Below are positions 1 through 5,790 of a stretch of DNA of 8,587 nucleotides, in pieces (the first letter of the stretch is position 1; every line of letters starts with the position of its first letter). The translations under genes and the position numbers were made by a program. Source of the DNA: Candidatus Micrarchaeia archaeon (GTDB lineage: Archaea; Micrarchaeota; Micrarchaeia; Anstonellales; Bilamarchaeaceae); the NCBI GenBank assembly GCA_041650355.1, contig JBAZLI010000042.1, positions 1 to 8,587 on the forward strand, in the 5' to 3' direction. The notes below the pieces were generated by a model. The model was not told the DNA's origin. It searched no databases and worked only from the letters and a program-made list of their open reading frames with translations.

Positions 1-2
1 AT

Positions 3-680
3 AAACTGCGCAAAAGCGGAGTGGGCGCTGAAGTGGGAAGGAGGATGCGGGAGCTCAAGCGCAACTTCTCTTCCGAGGAGAAACTATTTTCTGAATTGTG
101 CTTCTGCATCCTAACTGCAAATGAAAGGGCGGCGAAAGGAATTGAAATCCAGGAAAAAATAGGAAACGGATTCGCGGCATTTTCCGAAAATGAACTGCGG
201 GATTTTTTGAAAAGAAATGGGTACAGGTTCTACAATGTGCGAGCCGGGTACATAGTGGAGGCGAGGAAGCATTATGGGAAATTGAAAAAGACGCTTGCGA
301 AACTGGAACGCGAAGGCAGAACTGGAAACTTGATGTTGTGCGTGTCGCACAACAGACAGTCGGGTGCACTCGACTGGAAACTGAAAACCGAAGACAGGAT
401 GCGGGAATGGCTTGTTGAAAATGTGAAGGGGCTGGGATGGAAGGAAGCAAGCCATTTCCTGCGCAATGCCGGGTTCAACAACTGCGCGATACTGGACCGG
501 CACATAATAAAAATCATGCGCGAGAACCGGATGATTAGGGAAGAGCCCAAAACCCTAAACAGGAGAAGATATATGGAGGCGGAAGCGAAACTCGAAGCTC
601 TGTGCAGGGAACTCGGAATGGGGCAGGGCGAGCTGGATTTTTATCTGTGGTACCTTAAGACGGGTAAAGTGCTGAAATAA
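3..680 (+). CDS. ogg: Ogg2-type 8-oxoguanine DNA glycosylase/AP lyase (5' partial)
   Basis: This enzyme removes 8-oxoguanine from oxidised DNA and nicks the abasic site, the first step of base-excision repair. The sequence shows a helix-hairpin-helix motif (VKGLGWKEASHFLRN) followed by AILDRHI. Numbering from the GTG at 21, the catalytic Lys is K141 and the catalytic Asp is D159, the same 18-residue spacing as K129/D147 of the Methanocaldococcus jannaschii enzyme as I remember it. The N-terminal block ELCFCILTAN and the C-terminal LDFYLWYLKTGKVLK also match that family. The frame is open to the left edge, and residues encoded before 21 still look alignable, so the true start probably lies outside the window; GTG at 21 and ATG at 45 are fallback starts. 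Oddity: compared with the remembered homologue there are about 27 extra residues (near 97-123) before the HhH motif. It probably shares a transcript with the phosphorylase gene 42 bases downstream. Confidence 0.88.
   Translation, partial: KLRKSGVGAEVGRRMRELKRNFSSEEKLFSELCFCILTANERAAKGIEIQEKIGNGFAAFSENELRDFLKRNGYRFYNVRAGYIVEARKHYGKLKKTLAKLEREGRTGNLMLCVSHNRQSGALDWKLKTEDRMREWLVENVKGLGWKEASHFLRNAGFNNCAILDRHIIKIMRENRMIREEPKTLNRRRYMEAEAKLEALCRELGMGQGELDFYLWYLKTGKVLK
321..382. repeat. Direct repeat plus two adjacent palindromes inside ogg
   Basis: The 10-mer ACTGGAAACT occurs at 321-330 and again at 373-382. Between and touching the copies lie two inverted repeats. The first, at 334-354, has perfect 9-base arms (TGTTGTGCG and CGCACAACA) around TGT. 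The second, at 357-376, is a 20-base palindrome with one G/T mismatch (outer arms CAGTCG and CGACTG). The block coincides with the protein segment that appears extra relative to other Ogg2 enzymes. It resembles the footprint of a small hairpin element, but the repeat offset is 52 bases, not a multiple of three, so clean excision would shift the frame. The geometry is read directly; the mobile-element reading is inference. Confidence 0.6.
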
Positions 681-713
681 GCTGAATCGAAAACCGAAAG
701 CTGGAAAAGCGCT

Positions 714-719
714 GGTGAT
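714..719 (+). promoter_or_regulatory. Shine-Dalgarno GGTGAT of the phosphorylase gene
   Basis: GGTGAT lies three bases before the ATG at 723 and matches the part of the archaeal Shine-Dalgarno consensus complementary to the 16S rRNA 3' end. It supports ATG 723 as the start. No TATA-like box is visible in the 42-base gap after ogg, which favours co-transcription with ogg. Confidence 0.6.
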
Positions 720-722
720 TGG

Positions 723-1433
723 ATGCTCGGGATAATCGGCGGAACCGGAATATACTCTTTGGGGAAATTCGAGGAGAGGAGCGTGAACACCCCGTACGGG
801 TTCGCCTCTGTGTGGGTCGGGAAAATCTCCGGGAGCGACTGCGCCTTCATACCCCGGCACGGGAAGGACCACCGCTATCCGCCGCACATGGTGAATTACA
901 GGGCGAACATATGGGCGCTCAGGCAGCTGGACACGGCCATCGTGCTGGCGACATACGCGTGCGGGAGCATAGCGAAATTCAGGCCCGGGGATTTCGTGGC
1001 CGCCAGGGATTTCATAGGGTTCAACGCCCCGATAAGCTTTTACGAGGACTTCAGGGAAGGCATGAGGCACATGAACTTTTCCGAGCCGTACGCTGAGGAA
1101 GCGAGAGTGATGCTCTCCTCGGCTGCAAATGAATGCGGGATCGCGCTGAAGAAAGACGGGATAGTGGCGACCACGCGCGGGCCGAGATTCGAGACAAAGG
1201 CGGAGATAAGGGCGCTGGAGAGGATGGGCGCGAACCTAGTGAGCATGACCAACGCGTACGAAGCTACACTGCTGCACGAGCTGGAAATTCCCTGCGCAGG
1301 GCTGTGCATAGTCACAAATTACGCTTGCGGGGCAGAGAAGCACACTCCGACGCACTCGGAAGTGATAGGAATGATGGCGAAGAAGGAGAGGAACGTGAAT
1401 GAAATAATAAGGGAGTTCGCGCGGCTAGTCTGA
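723..1433 (+). CDS. MTAP/MTIP-family purine nucleoside phosphorylase
   Basis: A cytosolic phosphorylase of the PNP/MTAP family, which splits a purine nucleoside with phosphate into free base and (methylthio)ribose-1-phosphate for salvage. Visible family motifs are the N-terminal phosphate loop GIIGGTG (residues 3-9), PRHGKDHRYPPH (44-55) with the RHG phosphate contact, TTRGPRFETKAEI (150-162), and MTNAYEATLLHELEIPCAG (175-193). At 236 residues it is slightly shorter than typical MTAPs, which run to about 250-280. In adenine-specific MTAP the substrate loop reads TDYDCW, with two Asp contacting the base; here it is TNYACG (198-203), with N199 and A201 instead. In this superfamily Asn at that site goes with 6-oxopurines, so methylthioinosine (or inosine/guanosine) is the more likely substrate than methylthioadenosine. 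That specificity is inference. ATG 723 is supported by a GGTGAT ribosome site. Confidence 0.88.
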   Translation: MLGIIGGTGIYSLGKFEERSVNTPYGFASVWVGKISGSDCAFIPRHGKDHRYPPHMVNYRANIWALRQLDTAIVLATYACGSIAKFRPGDFVAARDFIGFNAPISFYEDFREGMRHMNFSEPYAEEARVMLSSAANECGIALKKDGIVATTRGPRFETKAEIRALERMGANLVSMTNAYEATLLHELEIPCAGLCIVTNYACGAEKHTPTHSEVIGMMAKKERNVNEIIREFARLV

Positions 1434-1439
1434 CCTGGG

Positions 1440-1476
1440 AAAAACGGAAAAATTTAAGAAAGGAAAAAATGAAAAA
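1440..1476 (-). terminator. T-tract cluster ending the - strand gene run
   Basis: Just past the TAG stop of the repeat-protein gene, the - strand has four T runs: T5 at 1476-1472, T6 at 1469-1464, T5 at 1452-1448 and T5 at 1444-1440. Archaeal RNA polymerase terminates at such oligo-T stretches without needing a hairpin, and no strong hairpin is seen here. The + strand of the gap is A-rich with only one T3, so a matching terminator for the converging phosphorylase gene is not visible. Confidence 0.55.
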
Positions 1477-1487
1477 GGGAAATATTG

Positions 1488-3443
1488 CTAGGCGTTTTCC
1501 GGAACCGGGCCTCCCCCGGTAATCTCCATTTTGGCCCAGGCCTCGTTGTCGTTGTAGCCCTGCGCTGTCGCGAGAACCGCCAAAGTGTAGGTGTAGCCGC
1601 CATAGTCGAAGATGACGTTCTGCCCTGCCCTTGCCTTGGTCTGGAATAGCAGCTCTGGCTCTTGCTGGGGCCCAAGCGCATCGGAACTCGGAACGTCCCC
1701 CCCGTAAATCGAGAGGATTGCCTCGTGGCTGTCCAATTCAATGTCGTCCAGGACAGCAAACACCTGGAAGTCGTCGGATGACGCGTAATCGCCCGCGAAA
1801 ACGGTCCCGTCTACATAGGGCGTCTCCCCTGTGTGGGTGGATGCTATTCCGACCTTGGCCCACGTTGCAAGGCCGAGGTAGCCGAGGCTTGTCTGGTAGA
1901 TTTTCACCCTGAAGTTCTGCCCGTCCACTTCTCGCACCGCCTGGGAGTTCTCGCGCATGTTCTCGTAATAATACGCCCTGGGCGCGTCCACCCCAGACTG
2001 GTCGATGCTGCCAGGCCCCTCGTAAGGCATTATTGCCAGCATGGCGTTCCTGCTTCCGTCTTCAAGGTCGTACATGCCCACGGCTATCGTTTGCGAAGAG
2101 TCGTTTATCAGTCCTCTCGGAACCAGGACCTCGCCTTCGTACGGGGTGGCCCTGCGGTTGGTCCGCGAAAGCGTGTACTTGAACCAGGCCATGTTGCCGC
2201 TGTATCCTGCAGCGGTCTGCGTGATGCCTATCTTGTAGTTGGAGCCGTTGATTGTCCTCACCACGTAGCCGCGCTCCTTTATCTCGTCGCTGTAAAGGAG
2301 GTTGTCGTCCAGGTCGTAGATGTACAGCATTGCGTTCCTCGTGCCGGTCTCAAGGTCCGCAAAGTCGAAGTAGAAAGGATAGACGTCGTCAATCCTTTCA
2401 GGTCCGCTTCCTGCCCTGAGCAATTTGCCTGGTGTGAGTGTGGAATCCATCTGGGCACGCTCTGCCGGGCCTGCGCTGAGCCGCGTTATGGAGAATCTGA
2501 CCCATTTGCCCGAAAGGTTGTAGCCGGATGCGGTCTTGTACACTTTTATCTTATAGGTTATGTCGTTGACGGTCCGTATCACGTTCCTGCCTTCCTTTAT
2601 CTTCTCGTAATAGAGCGCGCCATTATTTACCCCGTCGCCGAGAATGCCCGAGAAGTATATGGAAAGCATTGCCTGCCTGGTGCCTTCCTCAACGTCTTCC
2701 ACGTAGACTGCCATGTTCCCGTCTCCGCTGAGCATGTAATCCCCCACCGAGACCGCGGTTCCTTCGTAGGAATCCGGCCTGGACGAGGTTTGCTCCATGG
2801 ACATCCTTGCCCACGCGGAGTTGTGCGTGTACCCTGCCGCAGTCTGGTAAATTCTTACCGCGTATGTTGCGTTGCCCACCGTGTGCTTAACGTACTTGCC
2901 TTGCTTTATGTTGTCGCGGTAAAGGAGCTCGTCGTCGGAATTGTACACGGACACGATGGCGTTCATGGTGCCTTGCTCTATGTCGTCTAGTATCGCGTAG
3001 GCCTGAACCGGGGCGTCAATTCCTGAAGAAGCGAGCACGCCATAGTCCTCGTAAATCACGCCGCCCATCTGTATCACGTATCCGGAAGTGGGGGTCGGGG
3101 TGGAATCCGGGGCGTCTTCAACTGCCAGCTGGGCCCACATCGCGTTCTCGGCGAAGCCTGGCGCGGTCTGGTTCACGCTCACTTTTATGAAAAGGTCGCG
3201 GCCAATCTGCACGATCACGTGCTTCTTCTCGCTAACCTTGTGCTTGGCGAGCACTTCCCCTCCGGAGTCCAGCACGGTTATTATCGCACTGTGGCTCCCG
3301 GATTCTATGTCGTCAAGAACCACGTAGGCTGCGTCTTCATCGTAGCTGAGGTTTCCGCCGATTGAAACCACTGTGTAATCGGTCCCGTAGGCCGCAGGCA
3401 AAAGCAGGCCTGCAAAAAGCAAAACGAACAATATGTTTTTCAT
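1488..3443 (-). CDS. Secreted protein of six tandem ~105-residue modules, family not recognised
   Basis: From ATG 3443 the protein is 651 residues. An earlier in-frame ATG (3482) adds 13 charged residues (MAIFKKDEKRGGC), but GAGGTG sits five bases before 3443 and the protein then opens with a textbook signal peptide (MKNILFVLLFAGLLLPAAYG), so 3443 is preferred. The rest is six divergent copies of one module, at about residues 20-111, 121-217, 228-322, 333-428, 436-535 and 545-642. Each copy has a DDIExG-like turn followed by a strand such as AILSIY, then LLYxDxIKEG, V.RTV....YKIKVY, QTAAGY and xAWAKMSI. Short, often PYEG- or TP-containing links join them. There is no cysteine, no C-terminal membrane helix and no sorting motif; six N-x-S/T sequons are present. 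The pattern suggests a beta-sandwich surface protein, perhaps distantly like archaeal S-layer domains, but I do not recognise the family. It is the last gene of the - strand run. Confidence 0.85.
   Translation of the reverse strand: MKNILFVLLFAGLLLPAAYGTDYTVVSIGGNLSYDEDAAYVVLDDIESGSHSAIITVLDSGGEVLAKHKVSEKKHVIVQIGRDLFIKVSVNQTAPGFAENAMWAQLAVEDAPDSTPTPTSGYVIQMGGVIYEDYGVLASSGIDAPVQAYAILDDIEQGTMNAIVSVYNSDDELLYRDNIKQGKYVKHTVGNATYAVRIYQTAAGYTHNSAWARMSMEQTSSRPDSYEGTAVSVGDYMLSGDGNMAVYVEDVEEGTRQAMLSIYFSGILGDGVNNGALYYEKIKEGRNVIRTVNDITYKIKVYKTASGYNLSGKWVRFSITRLSAGPAERAQMDSTLTPGKLLRAGSGPERIDDVYPFYFDFADLETGTRNAMLYIYDLDDNLLYSDEIKERGYVVRTINGSNYKIGITQTAAGYSGNMAWFKYTLSRTNRRATPYEGEVLVPRGLINDSSQTIAVGMYDLEDGSRNAMLAIMPYEGPGSIDQSGVDAPRAYYYENMRENSQAVREVDGQNFRVKIYQTSLGYLGLATWAKVGIASTHTGETPYVDGTVFAGDYASSDDFQVFAVLDDIELDSHEAILSIYGGDVPSSDALGPQQEPELLFQTKARAGQNVIFDYGGYTYTLAVLATAQGYNDNEAWAKMEITGGGPVPENA
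1518..3386 (-). repeat. Six protein-level tandem repeats (~95-110 residues each)
   Basis: The anchor turn recurs as LDDIESG, LDDIEQG, VEDVEEG, FADLETG, YDLEDG and LDDIELD, and the closing strand as QTAPGF, QTAAGY, KTASGY, QTAAGY, QTSLGY and ATAQGY. Copies 3, 5 and 6 carry 10-15 extra residues in the loop between the first and second strand blocks. The copies differ strongly at the base level, so this is an old internal duplication, not a recent one. Confidence 0.85.
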
Positions 3444-3448
3444 GCATC

Positions 3449-3454
3449 CACCTC
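3449..3454 (-). promoter_or_regulatory. Shine-Dalgarno GAGGTG that fixes the repeat-protein start
   Basis: On the - strand GAGGTG (within AGAGGTGG) ends five bases before ATG 3443, whose product begins directly with a signal peptide. No comparable site precedes the upstream ATG at 3482; the sequence there is the AT-rich end of the intergenic gap. Confidence 0.7.
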
Positions 3455-3484
3455 TTTTTTCATCCTTTTTGAATATGGCCATTA

Positions 3485-3500
3485 TGCGGGGTTCCCCGCA
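3485..3500. repeat. Perfect GC-rich inverted repeat between the two surface-protein genes
   Basis: TGCGGGG (3485-3491) and CCCCGCA (3494-3500) form a perfect 7-base stem around TT, or 6 bp with a 4-base loop. It starts three bases after the TAA stop of the FN3/Ig gene. On the - strand it is followed by A-rich, not T-rich, sequence, so it is not a classic intrinsic terminator. It might protect an mRNA 3' end or mark a processing site between the two messages. Confidence 0.55.
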
Positions 3501-3503
3501 GAT

Positions 3504-5750
3504 TTATGTCTCTCCCCCTATGAGGCCTCCGACTGTGGCTTCAACCACGTTCGAGTTTTCGGATTGCTGGCCGTAGGAGTCGCGCACGCGCACGTAGTAT
3601 GAGTAAGTCTCTCCGCTTGAGACGGAGGTGTCGGAGTAGTGCGTCGAAGGCGTGGCGCCTATGTAGGAAAACAGGCCCATGCCTGAAGTGCTCCTGTAGA
3701 TTTCATAGTCCGAAACCTGGGCCGCGTAGGGCCTGGACCAGGAAAGGTAGACGGATTCGGCGCGCACCTGGGCGCCGAGGTCTGTTACTGACGGCGGAGG
3801 CGAAGGGGGGCCCACGCTTATGGAGAAGGTGTTGGAGTGGCCGGATTGCTGGCCGGCAGAGCTCACCGCTATCGCATAGTAGCTGTAGGTTTCCCCTGAG
3901 CTTACCCTGGAATCAGTGTAGCTGGTGGAGCTGGCAGAGCCTATCTTGGAGAACAGGCCCGTGCTCTGGGAACTCCTGTATAAATCATACCTGGAAATCG
4001 AACTGCTTCTGGACTTGGTCCAACTCAAATAGACTGAGCTTCCGTCCGTCCAGCCGTCCAGGCTTGCCGGCGGAGAGGGCGGGTCCTGGTCCAGGTAGAT
4101 GGAGCTGTAGGCCGTGCTCTCGCCGTAGTCGTTCCTGCATTTGTAGTAAACGGTCTTGGGGCCGTTGCCGCTCGAGAGGGTGAAATCCCTGCTCGTGGCG
4201 TAATCTTCCCACGCGCCCCAGTCATAGTTGGATTCCCTGAGCGCGCACTCGTAAGCGTTCCGCGCGCGGAGGTCGAGGCGGACGTTCCGCGAGGAGGTGT
4301 AGCTGTCCCCGCTGTTTATGGTTATGCTGACTTCCGTCGGAGAAACAGGAGGGGAGTAGGAGTAGGTTATCTGGGCGCTCACTACGCCGATGTCGTTGCC
4401 CAGGGAATTCTGGCAGGTGTAGTAAACACTCTTGAGCCCTGTGCCGGCTGAAAGTGTCCAGGCTTTCGAGGTCTTGTACGGCTCCCAGTCGGTCCATGAG
4501 TTGGCGTTGTCGTTTGAGAAGCGGCAGCGCGACGCGGAATAGGCGTAAAGGCCGAGCAGGACGCTCTGCGAGTTCGTCCATCTCGCGCCGTTGTTCATTG
4601 ATATGTGGAGGTACGGCGGGGGGCTTGTGTCCAGGGTTATCGAGTCTGAAGCGGTGTCCGAAACTGCTCCGGCTGCGTTCCTGCACTGCGCGTAAACGGT
4701 CTTGAGGCCGTCGCCGGCGGTGAGGGACCATTGTGCCGTGCCCGAATATGCGGACCACTGGCCCCACGAAACCGCGTCGTTGGAGAACCTGCATTCCGAA
4801 GCGCCCTGCGCGTTCACGGCCATTTTTATGGAGATGGTGCTGGTGTAGCCGGAGCCGTCTCCGAGGCTTACCGAAACTGCGGGCTTGTCCGTGGTCGTGA
4901 ACGCGGCTGATGCGGCCCCTGCGAGGCCGTTGTCCGTGCATTCCACGGCCATGGTGTGGCTGCCGGTAGTGGTGGACAGCGTGGTGTTCCGCACCGCTCC
5001 CACGTCAACATGGCCGAGCTGGCTCTTGGTCCCGTCAAGGGTCATGGTGCATATTGCGGCTCCGCTCTGGGAGCTGGAAAGCGTGAAAACGACTTCGAAT
5101 GTGTTGGAATACTGCCCTGCGTTGGCCGGGCTGGCCAGGGTGATTTTGGGCGGGACCGTGCTGAGCATTATGTGGAGGGATACCGATGGCGCGGCGTTCC
5201 CGATGGAGTCCCTGCACTGGTAATAGACGCTCTTTTCCCCGTCTCCTGAGGAAAGCGTCCAGGTCTTCTGGGTCGCGTACGGCTCCCAGTCGCCCCAGGT
5301 GAGCGCGTCGTTGGAGAACCTGCATGTTGAGGCTTTTTCCGCGTAAAGCGCGAGAACCACCGAAGCCGAGGAGGTGAAGCTCTTGCCGTCAGCGAGCGAG
5401 ATTCTCAGGTTGGCCGGAGGCGAAACGTCCGCGGTGGCGCTCGCCTTGCCCAGGGACTGCTCGCTCCCGCTCGCGTCGGTCCATTTAATAGTGTAATAGT
5501 ACGTGGTGGCGTCGAGCACGCTGGTGTCTATGTAATCGGAGCGCCCGGAAATGAGCTGGGAATTTATCCTCGCCCCCTCAGTGGAGGCGTCCGTGCTGCG
5601 GTAAATGTTGTACCCTGCGGCTGTTTTCAGCGGGTCCCATGCAACCTGGATTCCGCCAGCTATGGGCGTGGCTTTCACGGACTGGGCGCCGAAGCAGCCG
5701 AGAAGCAGAAAGGATAGAATTAGCACTCCGAAGACGTATCTCATATCCAT
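3504..5750 (-). CDS. Putative surface lipoprotein with FN3 and cysteine-paired Ig-like modules
   Basis: A 748-residue exported protein. The N-terminus is a short signal sequence with a lipobox-like LLLGC (residues 15-19), so C19 may be lipidated and anchor it to the outer face of the membrane. Domain order: FN3-like (about 24-110), Ig-like module A (113-197), a different Ig-like domain (200-288), modules B (290-377), C (379-467) and D (472-555), then two FN3 domains (about 559-646 and 653-741). Modules A-C read CRFSND...W..WE.Y...W.LS.G.G.K.VYY.C (D is looser) and each has one cysteine pair: C143/C179, C320/C356, C409/C446, C502/C538. The odd Ig domain has C234/C271. Apart from C19 there are no other cysteines, so five disulfides are likely. 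No catalytic domain is visible; adhesion or cell-surface scaffolding is inferred. ATG 5750 has GGTG five bases upstream. The gene sits between tyrS and the six-repeat secreted protein. Confidence 0.85.
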   Translation of the reverse strand: MDMRYVFGVLILSFLLLGCFGAQSVKATPIAGGIQVAWDPLKTAAGYNIYRSTDASTEGARINSQLISGRSDYIDTSVLDATTYYYTIKWTDASGSEQSLGKASATADVSPPANLRISLADGKSFTSSASVVLALYAEKASTCRFSNDALTWGDWEPYATQKTWTLSSGDGEKSVYYQCRDSIGNAAPSVSLHIMLSTVPPKITLASPANAGQYSNTFEVVFTLSSSQSGAAICTMTLDGTKSQLGHVDVGAVRNTTLSTTTGSHTMAVECTDNGLAGAASAAFTTTDKPAVSVSLGDGSGYTSTISIKMAVNAQGASECRFSNDAVSWGQWSAYSGTAQWSLTAGDGLKTVYAQCRNAAGAVSDTASDSITLDTSPPPYLHISMNNGARWTNSQSVLLGLYAYSASRCRFSNDNANSWTDWEPYKTSKAWTLSAGTGLKSVYYTCQNSLGNDIGVVSAQITYSYSPPVSPTEVSITINSGDSYTSSRNVRLDLRARNAYECALRESNYDWGAWEDYATSRDFTLSSGNGPKTVYYKCRNDYGESTAYSSIYLDQDPPSPPASLDGWTDGSSVYLSWTKSRSSSISRYDLYRSSQSTGLFSKIGSASSTSYTDSRVSSGETYSYYAIAVSSAGQQSGHSNTFSISVGPPSPPPSVTDLGAQVRAESVYLSWSRPYAAQVSDYEIYRSTSGMGLFSYIGATPSTHYSDTSVSSGETYSYYVRVRDSYGQQSENSNVVEATVGGLIGGET
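4086..5414 (-). repeat. Ig-like module array with evenly spaced cysteine pairs
   Basis: Four related modules (A-D) and one divergent Ig-like domain lie in tandem. The distance between paired cysteines is 36, 37, 36, 37 and 36 residues in order. In bacterial versions of the RFSNDG...WEPY...VYVQFRD domain that I remember, the two cysteine positions are usually Met/Ala and Phe/Val, so here both partners changed together. This covers about residues 113-555 of the protein. Confidence 0.75.
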
Positions 5751-5780
5751 GTACCCACCGCTCTTACTACAGGGATTAGG

Positions 5781-5788
5781 TTTAAAAA
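5781..5788 (-). promoter_or_regulatory. TATA-like TTTTTAAA between tyrS and the FN3/Ig gene
   Basis: In the 40-base gap the - strand reads TGTTTTTAAACC. TTTTTAAA is an acceptable archaeal TATA-box core, centred about 34 bases before ATG 5750, which would give a start site some 8 bases from the ATG and a nearly leaderless message. The preceding T5 could equally terminate tyrS transcripts. Either reading would separate the surface-protein pair from tyrS; neither is certain. A GGTG ribosome site for ATG 5750 lies at 5756-5759. Confidence 0.35.
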
Positions 5789-5790
5789 CA

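Noticed and set aside
321..382. Archaeal bulge-helix-bulge intron in ogg.
   Set aside because: The segment is an open in-frame stretch, and removing the 52 bases between repeat copies would create ACT GGA AAC TGA, an immediate stop. I could not draw the required two-bulge structure.
1290..1301. 12-base perfect palindrome CCCTGCGCAGGG inside the phosphorylase gene.
   Set aside because: It lies in well-conserved coding sequence (IPCAGL) and is short enough to arise by chance in GC-rich DNA; no partner copy seen.
1833..2990. A 385-codon open frame on the + strand, antisense to the six-repeat protein.
   Set aside because: Its product is rich in Val, His, Arg and Cys with no recognisable domain. 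It mirrors the codon pattern of the repeat gene opposite, whose signal peptide and repeats show it is the real one.
3444..3482. Upstream ATG at 3482 as start of the repeat protein.
   Set aside because: It would put 13 charged residues before the signal peptide and has no good ribosome site, while GAGGTG precedes the ATG at 3443.
3599..4183. A 194-codon + strand frame opposite the FN3/Ig gene.
   Set aside because: The Arg/Ser/Cys/Trp-rich product is what reverse reading of Ser/Tyr/Gly-rich FN3 codons gives; no start signal or domain.
4222..4941. A 239-codon - strand frame overlapping the FN3/Ig gene in another phase.
   Set aside because: Arg/His/Pro-rich with its own repeats that merely echo the modules of the real gene in a shifted frame.
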